A DNA stretch of 23,186 nt from Butyricicoccus sp. Lineage in GTDB: Bacteria; Bacillota; Clostridia; Oscillospirales; Butyricicoccaceae. Below the pieces are notes generated by a model that saw only the letters and a program-made list of their open reading frames with translations, was not told the origin of the DNA and did not search any database. Every line of letters begins with the position of its first letter. Positions within the stretch are counted from its first letter, which is position 1. The stretch covers positions 1 through 23,186 of the forward strand of contig JAHHRJ010000035.1 of NCBI GenBank assembly GCA_020025885.1. The letters run 5' to 3'. Both the position numbers and the translations under genes were made by a program. Shown here piece after piece: positions 1 to 6,683 of this stretch.

Positions 1-66
1 TGTGGCTTATATCCCCATAGCGAAAGCAAGGGGTATTACGCCACATTTGATAAAAGGAATGCGTGA
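1..66 (+). CDS. C-terminal end of an unidentified protein (partial, enters from left edge)
   Basis: Reading frame 1 is open from the window edge to a TGA at 64-66 and gives 21 residues ending in GYYATFDKRNA. The composition is protein-like, and the stop lies inside the left arm of a plus-strand terminator hairpin (58-94), as expected for the end of a transcription unit. Frame 2 is also open, but it runs through the terminator and its T-run, so it is less likely. The same DNA (1-46) can form an imperfect stem with a GCGAAAGC cap, so a structured RNA 3' end is an alternative. Too short to assign a family. Confidence 0.35.
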   Translation, partial: CGLYPHSESKGYYATFDKRNA

Positions 67-94
67 TACCATCAGCCGTACCACGCATTTTTTT
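58..94 (+). terminator. Intrinsic terminator for the gene entering from the left
   Basis: Arms AATGCGTG (58-65) and CACGCATT (82-89) pair perfectly over a 16-base loop and are followed by a T-run to 94. The T-run is on the plus strand, so it terminates the left-edge gene. The hairpin overlaps the stop codon (95-93) of the minus-strand phosphatase/GNAT gene, so the two transcription units converge with no spare DNA. Confidence 0.65.
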
Positions 95-1286
95 AGTCCT
101 CTATGATAAATTCGTCTTTTTCTTCTGCAAGGGTCTCCACCTTGATTTTTTTCATCATCTTATAGTGGATTCCCTCCGGCTTCTGCACTTCACCATGATT
201 TACGAAGCCATACTTTTGATAAAATCCCTGTGCACGCACATTATCCTTTGCAACATAGGCGCACAGATAGGATTTCCCCAGTTCCCGGTATACAGAGATC
301 GCCTGCCCCAGAATCTGTCCGCTCATACCCGTACCGCGGTACGCATCGCGCAGTACAAACGAACCAACCATACCAACATCGGGTTCACTTTCATCACATA
401 CATTCATTCGAACAAGTGCGACTGGTTCTTCTCCCACCATGCCAATAGTCACCGCCCGTGCATACTTTTCTGCCATGTGGTCGGTCTCAGCGAGCCATGC
501 CGCTTCATCCAGCATATCCGTAGAACCATATGCATTCTGGTATAAGTCACGTGCAAAAGTCAAGAGCAGTTCTCTGTCCTCTGCGCTCTGTGCATCATAT
601 GGACGATACCACGCCTGTACACTCATGGGTGTACCATGACGATTCACCCAGCCGATCTTCGCAAATGTGGAAAGCTCTTCTGGAAGATGAGATGCATCAT
701 TCCAGTAAATGGGGTTCACAACACCATCTGTAATCTCAAACTTAGCAACACAGGTATTGTCTCCCCAGCCGATCTCGCCAATCTGTTCTGGCTCGTATCC
801 CAATACACGGCATAAAATCGAGCGGATCGCAGAACCATGGCTGACAACTGCAATTGATTTGCCGTCCCATTCCTGTGCCAGCTTCAAAATGCCCGCCAGT
901 ACACGGTCACCTGTTTCCATCACGCTCTCTCCCTTTGGAATATGGCACTCCCAAGGGCGCGTCTGCCATTTTGCATACAGTTCTGGCGCACGGTATGGCA
1001 GAACTGCCCAAGACCAGTCCTCCCAATCACCCATGTCGATCTCGCGCAGCACCTTACACACACGCACTTTCATACCCTTTCGGTCTGCAATTGCCTTTGC
1101 GGTATGACGTGCACGATATAAGTCCGACGCATAGACCGCATCGAGTGGTACTTCAGAAAACCGCTCTGCCAGACATTTGAGCTGTGCGGGTGCCCGCTCG
1201 GTGAGCAGACTGTCATACTGCCCATGGCACCGACGGTATACATTGCCCTCTGCTTCGGCATGGCGAATTAGATAAACGGTTGTCAT
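93..1286 (-). CDS. Histidine phosphatase / GNAT acetyltransferase fusion protein
   Basis: A 397-residue protein made of two enzymes. Residues 1 to about 200 form a histidine-phosphatase (phosphoglycerate mutase-like) domain: the phosphohistidine motif LIRHAEAEGN is at 6-15 (catalytic His9), SDLYRARHTA at 54-63 supplies the second Arg, Glu82 is the likely acid, and the second catalytic His is in VVSHGSA (His150). Residues about 220-380 form a GNAT domain with the acetyl-CoA loop RGTGMSGQIL (317-326) and a typical end, AYVAKDNVRAQGFYQKYGF. The ATG overlaps the pyrD stop by 4 bases (ATGA), and an AGGAGC ribosome site lies upstream, so it is the third gene of the pyrK-pyrD unit. Substrates of both domains are unknown; a cobalamin-pathway (CobC-like) role cannot be excluded but nothing nearby supports it. 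Confidence 0.85.
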   Translation of the reverse strand: MTTVYLIRHAEAEGNVYRRCHGQYDSLLTERAPAQLKCLAERFSEVPLDAVYASDLYRARHTAKAIADRKGMKVRVCKVLREIDMGDWEDWSWAVLPYRAPELYAKWQTRPWECHIPKGESVMETGDRVLAGILKLAQEWDGKSIAVVSHGSAIRSILCRVLGYEPEQIGEIGWGDNTCVAKFEITDGVVNPIYWNDASHLPEELSTFAKIGWVNRHGTPMSVQAWYRPYDAQSAEDRELLLTFARDLYQNAYGSTDMLDEAAWLAETDHMAEKYARAVTIGMVGEEPVALVRMNVCDESEPDVGMVGSFVLRDAYRGTGMSGQILGQAISVYRELGKSYLCAYVAKDNVRAQGFYQKYGFVNHGEVQKPEGIHYKMMKKIKVETLAEEKDEFIIED

Positions 1287-2188
1287 AGCTGCACAGCTCC
1301 TGTAAGTTCAGTTACCTTTTCAATGCCATGCTGCTGCATATATGCCTTGAGTTCTTCCAGTGCCTTAATGGGTGCCATCGGATCTGCAAACATCGCTGTG
1401 CCAATCGCAATTGCATCGGCGCCTGCCAGCATCATTTCCACAATATCACGACCTGTGCGGATACCGCCCATGCCGATGATGGGCACATCCACTGCCTGAC
1501 GCACCTGATATACCATACGCACAGCGATTGGAAATACCGCAGGGCCAGACATGCCGCCCATGATATTGGACAGGATCGGCTTTCTGCTGTCCACATCAAT
1601 GCGCATACCCAAAAGGGTATTGATAAGGCTGAGTGCATCCGCACCCGAAGCGACTGCCACGCGTGCAATCTCTGCAATATCAGTTACATTTGGGCTGAGT
1701 TTTACGATCAGTGGCTTTTTTGCATAACGCTTTGCAGCGGATACCACTTCCTCAACCATCTTCGGCTGTGTGCCGAATGCCATGCCGCCGCACTTTACAT
1801 TCGGGCAGGAAATATTCATTTCAATGAGGTCTACATCTGCGTCCGAGATTTTCTCGATCATGCCGCAATATTCTTCCACAGTATTGCCTGATACATTGGC
1901 AATGATCTTGGTATCATACTGACGCAGGAACGGAATCTGCTCCTCGATAAAGCGATCAATGCCTGGATTTTGCAGCCCTACACAGTTTAAAATACCCATT
2001 GGGGTCTCTGCAATACGTGGTGCCGGATTGCCCAGACGTTCCGTTGGGGTCAAGCCCTTGACACCAACGCCGCCCAGTTCAGACAGATCGAAGAACTTGC
2101 CGTATTCGTGACCAAAACCAAAGGTACCAGAGGCAGTTGTAATGGGGTTCTTGAGTTCCACCCCACAGATATTTACGCGTAAATCCAT
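1283..2188 (-). CDS. pyrD: Dihydroorotate dehydrogenase, class 1B catalytic subunit
   Basis: Oxidises dihydroorotate to orotate at an FMN site in the cytoplasm and passes electrons through PyrK to NAD+. The 301-residue length matches the PyrDB family. Visible signatures are the N-terminal GVELKNPITTASGTFGFG, NVSGNT at 98-103, and the active-site loop NISCPNVKCGG, where Cys128 is the class 1 catalytic base; MGGIRTGRD near the C-terminus is the FMN phosphate-binding part. TTG (2194), GTG (2191) and ATG (2188) are all possible starts. I chose the ATG because GGAGG at 2199-2203 lies 10 bases away and the TTG would leave only 4. The ATG shares its A with the pyrK stop (TGATG), indicating translational coupling. 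Confidence 0.95.
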   Translation of the reverse strand: MDLRVNICGVELKNPITTASGTFGFGHEYGKFFDLSELGGVGVKGLTPTERLGNPAPRIAETPMGILNCVGLQNPGIDRFIEEQIPFLRQYDTKIIANVSGNTVEEYCGMIEKISDADVDLIEMNISCPNVKCGGMAFGTQPKMVEEVVSAAKRYAKKPLIVKLSPNVTDIAEIARVAVASGADALSLINTLLGMRIDVDSRKPILSNIMGGMSGPAVFPIAVRMVYQVRQAVDVPIIGMGGIRTGRDIVEMMLAGADAIAIGTAMFADPMAPIKALEELKAYMQQHGIEKVTELTGAVQL

Positions 2189-2961
2189 CACCAAACAACC
2201 TCCTTGCTGTCAAATACCGGTCCATCCTTGCATACATGACCATATCTTACGCCCTCTTCGCCATCGCGAAGCTTGAGCTCACACGCGCATACAAGGCATG
2301 CACCAATACCACATCCCATGCGCTCTTCCATGGACACTTGGCACGGAATACCCTGTTGTTCTGCGATCTGTGCGATTGCGCGAAGCATAGGCTTTGGACC
2401 ACAAGCACAAATCGCAGTAAATTCATGTGCATGCATCTTGAGGATATCTGTTACAAATCCCGGCACACCATAGCTTCCATCATCTGTGCAGATATGGGTT
2501 TCTCCGAGCGCACGGAACGCATCCTCCAGAATCACCATACCCTTGTTGCGGAAACCCAAGATCGCCTCTGGCTGTGCACCATTTTCCCTTGCTGCGCGCA
2601 AGGTCATCAGCATAGGCGGAACACCGATGCCGCCGCCAATAAAGACCGGACGATCTCCCAGCTGATCCATCTTGAAACCGTGTCCCAATGTACCCAGTAC
2701 ATCCAGTATGTCTCCCTCGCGACACTTAGAAAGCCATGCTGTGCCGTCACCCTTGACCTGAAACACAACGGTCATATGATCTTGCTCTACATTACAAATA
2801 GAGATCGGACGACGCAAGAGGTTGCCCTCTCCGCAAGTGATATGAACAAATTGACCTGGCTGTGCCTGTGCACACAAAACTGGTGCTTCCATCGTCAGCG
2901 CAAAAAGACCGGTCCCAATCTCTGCATTGCTGACAACGCGACAAATCTCCTGAGTTGCCAT
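2188..2961 (-). CDS. pyrK: Dihydroorotate dehydrogenase electron-transfer subunit PyrK
   Basis: FAD and [2Fe-2S] subunit that carries electrons from PyrD to NAD+. The protein is 257 residues, the usual length. RRPISI (50-55) is the FAD-binding signature of the ferredoxin-reductase fold, GGGIGVPPM (109-117) is the NAD-binding loop, and the cluster ligands are visible as Cys217, Cys222, Cys225 and Cys244 (MGCGIGACLVCACE, then GHVC). An AAGGAGGA ribosome site precedes the ATG, and a promoter lies at 3001-3029, so the pyrK-pyrD-phosphatase unit is transcribed separately from the pyrR operon. The short leader shows no PyrR-type attenuator. Confidence 0.95.
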   Translation of the reverse strand: MATQEICRVVSNAEIGTGLFALTMEAPVLCAQAQPGQFVHITCGEGNLLRRPISICNVEQDHMTVVFQVKGDGTAWLSKCREGDILDVLGTLGHGFKMDQLGDRPVFIGGGIGVPPMLMTLRAARENGAQPEAILGFRNKGMVILEDAFRALGETHICTDDGSYGVPGFVTDILKMHAHEFTAICACGPKPMLRAIAQIAEQQGIPCQVSMEERMGCGIGACLVCACELKLRDGEEGVRYGHVCKDGPVFDSKEVVW

Positions 2962-3000
2962 GCTGTATCCTCCTTGAAAAACACAAAATCCTTTGCTTTT

Positions 3001-3029
3001 ATTTTATCTGAAAATGCACAAAAACGCAA
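3001..3029 (-). promoter_or_regulatory. Promoter of pyrK-pyrD operon
   Basis: On the minus strand TTGCGT (3029-3024) and TAAAAT (3006-3001) are separated by exactly 17 bases. Transcription should begin near 2994, leaving a leader of about 30 bases that holds only the ribosome site. Both boxes deviate slightly from the sigma-A consensus. Confidence 0.6.
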
Positions 3030-3080
3030 GCGAAAGGACTTCTCGCCAATCTGCTTCTCCTTCGGTCATATAATCCGGAT

Positions 3081-3572
3081 TTATGCATTTTTTGCCAGCA
3101 CACGATTTACAAATACCTCGAGATCTGCGTTACTGGGGTGCTCTAACGCCGCATCAAAATTTTCGATCAGCATTTGCTTTTTCGGGGAATCCTCCATTTT
3201 CTCATATCTCTGCCGTACTGCCACTGGCATCTTTCCCTGACACATATATGTTCCTGCAACATGTACGGTTTCATCCAGATTGTGACACACTGCGCACATG
3301 ACTTTATCAAAATACGCTTCATCCGCCCCAAATCCAGCCGTACCAAACAAAAATATGGATCGGTTATGTACCTTCTGTAAAAAGTCTTTCATCTCGTCCG
3401 GGCATGTACCTTTGTCTGTCCAGAAACCGCAATATAAAAAATCAGCCTGCAATGCTGTTTCATTCGGCTCACCAAAATAAACGCAATCCTCTTTCGGCAA
3501 AACCGCTTGGATTTTTTCTGCAAGCATCAAAGTATTTCCTGTCTTGGTCTGGAAAACAATTGCATATTTCAT
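3081..3572 (-). CDS. Small flavodoxin-like protein (BilS-like)
   Basis: A 163-residue single-domain flavodoxin-type protein, predicted to bind FMN and act as a cytoplasmic electron carrier. The N-terminal phosphate loop TKTGNT follows a first beta strand (MKYAIVFQ), and the middle contains GFWTDKGTCPDEM and FLFGTAGFGADEAYF, then MCQGKMPVAVRQRYEKM. From memory this pattern resembles the flavodoxin family called BilS, linked to bilirubin reduction in gut Firmicutes, but no BilR-type reductase gene is nearby, so I leave the symbol empty. The ATG at 3572 is preferred because AAGGAG lies 8 bases upstream, while the ATG two codons earlier is too close to it. Divergent from the thioredoxin gene. Confidence 0.8.
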   Translation of the reverse strand: MKYAIVFQTKTGNTLMLAEKIQAVLPKEDCVYFGEPNETALQADFLYCGFWTDKGTCPDEMKDFLQKVHNRSIFLFGTAGFGADEAYFDKVMCAVCHNLDETVHVAGTYMCQGKMPVAVRQRYEKMEDSPKKQMLIENFDAALEHPSNADLEVFVNRVLAKNA

Positions 3573-3641
3573 TTTCATTTCTCCTTTTGTAGTCAATCTT
3601 TGCCTCAAAGCAAAATTTTTGTGTCGTTCTTTATCTCCTCC

Positions 3642-3670
3642 ATCATACTGCAAAGCAATCTATATTGCAA
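3642..3670 (-). promoter_or_regulatory. Promoter of the flavodoxin-like gene
   Basis: On the minus strand TTGCAA (3670-3665) and TATGAT (3647-3642) are separated by 17 bases. Transcription would begin near 3635, giving an untranslated leader of about 60 bases. Confidence 0.55.
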
Positions 3671-3706
3671 ATGAATCTATGCTGTAATAGTTTCCCTTCT
3701 TAAGCC

Positions 3707-3735
3707 TTGTCAAATAAACGATCAGCTGTTATAAT
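3707..3735 (+). promoter_or_regulatory. Promoter of the thioredoxin gene
   Basis: TTGTCA (3707-3712) and a perfect TATAAT (3730-3735) have a 17-base spacer. It sits back to back with the flavodoxin promoter, with about 36 bases between the two -35 boxes, so one regulator could act on both genes. Confidence 0.75.
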
Positions 3736-3779
3736 ACAAAGCATATTATTATAGTATGTTTATAGGAGGAAACTTTTTT

Positions 3780-4097
3780 ATGATCATTGATATCAAATCA
3801 GATCTTTATGCGACCCATGTGCCGAGCAATCATCAGGGACTTGTGATCTTAGACTTTGGCTCCACAACTTGTGGTCCTTGTAAAATCCTCACGCAGATTC
3901 TGGAAGAAATCAACAGGGACTACCCAGAAATCATCATTGGGAAAATCAATGTTGATGACAACGCCAATCTTGCCATCCAATTTGGTGTTATGAGTCTTCC
4001 CACCCTCGTTTTCTGGAAAAATAACGAAGTCATTCAAAAGGTGACCGGACTCAAAAACAGAGAATTTATTGAAACCTTAATCAAACAGAACACATGA
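3780..4097 (+). CDS. Thioredoxin-family protein with TCGPC active site
   Basis: A 105-residue one-domain thioredoxin fold, the full family length, without signal peptide. The redox motif is CGPC (Cys31, Cys34), preceded by Thr-Thr where classical thioredoxins have Trp (WCGPC). The cis-proline loop SLPTLVFW (Pro74), the strand IIIGKINVDDN and the C-terminal helix are all present, so it should be a working thiol-disulfide oxidoreductase with a modified potential or partner range. The ATG at 3780 follows AGGAGGA at 3764-3770. An ATG upstream in the same frame lies before the ribosome site and was not used. The gene is monocistronic, and no thioredoxin reductase is nearby. Confidence 0.9.
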   Translation: MIIDIKSDLYATHVPSNHQGLVILDFGSTTCGPCKILTQILEEINRDYPEIIIGKINVDDNANLAIQFGVMSLPTLVFWKNNEVIQKVTGLKNREFIETLIKQNT

Positions 4098-4263
4098 GAG
4101 GAAGACTACGTTTGCTAATTTAAATGCTTCCACACATATCAGTTTTATTTTTGTATTCTTAGAAGGGCTGTTTTCTTTTTTATCGCCCTGTATTTTGCCG
4201 CTCATTCTAATTTACCTCCAAAATCACCCCCTCTATTTGATGAAACTGAAATTTTGATAGACG

Positions 4264-4291
4264 AAAAACAGCCGCATTCGCGGCTGTTTTT
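4264..4291. terminator. Bidirectional terminator between thioredoxin and nucleosidase genes
   Basis: Perfect 12-base arms (4264-4275 and 4280-4291) around the tetraloop ATTC have a GC-rich core (CAGCCGC/GCGGCTG) flanked by A and T runs. It can stop the minus-strand tandem nucleosidase gene and, at a distance of about 170 bases, the plus-strand thioredoxin transcript. The stretch 4098-4263 between gene and hairpin shows nothing I can identify. Confidence 0.8.
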
Positions 4292-4299
4292 TATTTTGC

Positions 4300-6393
4300 T
4301 TACGGATTGAGTACGGTCTTGATGTACTGCTTGGCAACATTTAAAGTGTATGCCTGACACTGCGGACCTGTCTTTGGATTGAAGTCCTCATTATAAAGCC
4401 CTGTGTTAGACAGAATACGAATGCCCAAATATGGGATCTCATAAGTCTTGCAGATCTGTGCAACCGAGTTGGACTCCATTTCCTCACAGGAAGAACCATT
4501 TACTTCATGGAGGTACAGCATGCGATCGATTTGGTTGTTCCACTCATCCGAAGAGGAAATGGTACCCTTTACGATCTTGCCATCCTTATAGGTATCGATT
4601 ACAGCCTCAGCTGCTGCCATGAGCTTTGGATCTGCTGCATACTTGACGGACTTGACAAAGCTCTTCTTTTCCTTGTCATATGCCGCAACACCAATCATTT
4701 CAAACGCCTTGTAATCTACGCCTTCCCCCTTTGCAGAAGCATTGGTGCGCCATGCAGAAGACGGAATGGTGTACTCGCCCAATACGATATCAGAAGTATG
4801 CAGCTCTGGATCATGTCCACCAGAAGTACCCTGATTGATGACAGCAATTGGATTAAAATACTTGACTGCCAGTGCAGTTGCAGCACCTGCATTTGCGATG
4901 CCCTGTTCGGTACGAGATACAACAACTGGATAGCCATCCAGCATACCTGCCACAAAGTACCACTGACCAATGGTGTATTCCTTTGCGTCAGTCAGTGCCT
5001 TGGCCATATCCTGCATTTCAATATCCATTGCACCAGACAGCAGCAGTGGGCGCTTGTCCGACTTGTAGTCAATTGTGATTGGCGCCTTTGCCTTTTCTGG
5101 CTGCTTGGTCTTGAGGATGGTATCAATGTACTTGTTTGCAACGGTCAGTGTATATTCCTGACAAGCTGCACCTGTCTTCGGGTTAAAGTCCTCGTTGTGA
5201 ATACCCGTGTTGGACAGGATACGGATGCCTAAGAATGGAACCTGATAGGTCTTGCACACCTGTGCAACCGCATTGGTCTCCATCTCTTCACAGGAGGAAC
5301 CAAGTGTTTCATGCATTTCCAGCATTTTATCAATCTGGTTGTTCCAAGAATCCGCAGTCGAGATCACACCCGTTACAATCTTACCACTCTTATAGGTATC
5401 GCTCACGCTCTGCGCAGTCTTCAGCAGGGTGTTGTCTGCCGGATACTCAAACTGCTTTACAAAGGTTTTCTTGGCTGCATCATAAGCATGTACGCCATTT
5501 TTCTCATATGCCTTATAATCTACGCCTGCATTCTTTTCAGAAGCTGCCGTGCGGATCGCTGCATAGTCAATGCTGTGCTCACCCAATACGATATCAAATG
5601 TATGCAGTTGTGGATCATGTCCGCCGGATGTACCCTGATTGATGACAGCAATCGGATCAAATGTCTGCATTGCCAGCGCAGTTGTTGCCGCGGCGTTGGA
5701 CAGACCCTGCTCTGTGCGAGATACAACGACTGGATAGCCATTCAATGTACCACGCACAAAATGATACTTGTCAATATCAACCGTCTGTGCATTCTGGAGC
5801 GCCTTGATCATGTCTTCTGTTTCAATATCCATGGCGCCTTGCAGCAGCAGCGGACGTGCATCTGCATAGCTGCCTGTGGACTCTGCTGGTGCCTTGTCCA
5901 TTGCAATGCTGACCGTCTTGGTCACATCGTCCCATGCAACCGAATAGCCCAAGGTCTCTGCCAAGAAGCGGATCGGTGTGTATGTACGGTTGTCCTTCTG
6001 CACTGCCTCTGTGCTCATTTCCTTTTCTGTGGAAACTGCTTCCTTGCCGGTCTCTGTTACGACTGAGATGAACTTATTCGAACCAATCGTGAAGATGACC
6101 TGCTCAGTCTTTTCTGCGCTCTGGCGTGTAAAGGTTGCCTGCTTTGCGGCTTCATCCCATGCAACGGTCAAGCCCATTGCGTCAGCTGCTGCACGCAGCG
6201 GTACCATCACGCGGTTGTTTGCATCTTCATACGGCAGTCCTGATGTGCTGCTAAACGCAACTGTCTGGAATGCCTCATCTGATGCATTTTTTACCTGAAG
6301 TGAAATTTTTGTGTCCTCTGCTGCAACTGCGCTTAGATTGCCCATCAGCATTGCACCAGTCAGCAAAAGAGAAACGACCTTGTTTGCTTTCAT
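4300..6393 (-). CDS. Secreted tandem MTA/SAH nucleosidase-like protein with stalk domain
   Basis: A 697-residue exported protein. Residues 1-25 are a signal peptide (MKANK, hydrophobic core, AVAA). Residues about 55-167 contain two copper-amine-oxidase-N-type stalk units (MVPLRAAADAMGLTVAWDE and TPIRFLAETLGYSVAWDD). Two homologous PNP/MTAN-fold domains follow, at about 180-426 and 448-696. Each keeps GAMDIE (Glu191, Glu459), matching Glu12 of E. coli MTAN, the INQGTSGGHDP core, and EEME (Glu372, Glu640), matching Glu174 that holds the ribose. Where MTAN has the catalytic Asp (RAISD), both copies have RILSN (Asn395, Asn663). It may therefore cleave another purine nucleoside, or bind without turnover. 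It has its own promoter and terminator. Confidence 0.85.
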   Translation of the reverse strand: MKANKVVSLLLTGAMLMGNLSAVAAEDTKISLQVKNASDEAFQTVAFSSTSGLPYEDANNRVMVPLRAAADAMGLTVAWDEAAKQATFTRQSAEKTEQVIFTIGSNKFISVVTETGKEAVSTEKEMSTEAVQKDNRTYTPIRFLAETLGYSVAWDDVTKTVSIAMDKAPAESTGSYADARPLLLQGAMDIETEDMIKALQNAQTVDIDKYHFVRGTLNGYPVVVSRTEQGLSNAAATTALAMQTFDPIAVINQGTSGGHDPQLHTFDIVLGEHSIDYAAIRTAASEKNAGVDYKAYEKNGVHAYDAAKKTFVKQFEYPADNTLLKTAQSVSDTYKSGKIVTGVISTADSWNNQIDKMLEMHETLGSSCEEMETNAVAQVCKTYQVPFLGIRILSNTGIHNEDFNPKTGAACQEYTLTVANKYIDTILKTKQPEKAKAPITIDYKSDKRPLLLSGAMDIEMQDMAKALTDAKEYTIGQWYFVAGMLDGYPVVVSRTEQGIANAGAATALAVKYFNPIAVINQGTSGGHDPELHTSDIVLGEYTIPSSAWRTNASAKGEGVDYKAFEMIGVAAYDKEKKSFVKSVKYAADPKLMAAAEAVIDTYKDGKIVKGTISSSDEWNNQIDRMLYLHEVNGSSCEEMESNSVAQICKTYEIPYLGIRILSNTGLYNEDFNPKTGPQCQAYTLNVAKQYIKTVLNP

Positions 6394-6414
6394 TTGTATC
6401 CTCCTTCTTTTACC

Positions 6415-6437
6415 GCAAGGAACAAGCGCTTCCTTGC
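6415..6437 (-). repeat. Leader hairpin upstream of the tandem nucleosidase gene
   Basis: GCAAGGAA (6415-6422) and TTCCTTGC (6430-6437) form a perfect 8-base stem with a 7-base loop in the untranslated leader, just upstream of the AAGGAGG ribosome site. It has no T-run, so it is not a terminator; it may stabilise the mRNA or expose the ribosome site. No known riboswitch pattern is recognised. Confidence 0.45.
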
Positions 6438-6461
6438 CTGCTTTTTTACAGCACGAATACC

Positions 6462-6490
6462 ATTATAATGGCGCTTTGCATTTTGCACAA
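6462..6490 (-). promoter_or_regulatory. Promoter of the tandem nucleosidase gene
   Basis: On the minus strand TTGTGC (6490-6485) and a perfect TATAAT (6467-6462) are separated by 17 bases. The predicted start near 6455 gives a leader of about 60 bases that includes the hairpin at 6415-6437. Confidence 0.7.
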
Positions 6491-6634
6491 GTATTTTGTT
6501 GAATTTTTGTATTTTTCTTATAATATTTTATTGGTTAAACAGTAAAACCCCGTTTATTCATAACTTTTTCACCAAAATTCAAATATTTGAAAAAGGCAAC
6601 TTCGGTCATTTTTTTCGCCCCCCTTTTCTTGCAT

Positions 6635-6675
6635 AAAAAAGAGCGATACACAGAAAAACCCAAGTATCGCTCTTT
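6635..6675 (-). terminator. Terminator of the pyrR-pyrF-carAB operon
   Basis: Twelve-base arms AAAGAGCGATAC (6638-6649) and GTATCGCTCTTT (6664-6675) pair perfectly, and the minus strand continues into a T-run (plus-strand A-run 6635-6640). It lies 9 bases beyond the carB stop codon. DNA at 6491-6634, beyond the neighbouring promoter, is AT-rich and shows no gene. Confidence 0.85.
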
Positions 6676-6683
6676 GTATTTAT

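Noticed and set aside
1328..3240. Plus-strand frames of 187 and 334 codons opposite pyrD and pyrK
   Set aside because: Shadow frames of well-identified genes; the longer one also crosses the promoter and two gene boundaries.
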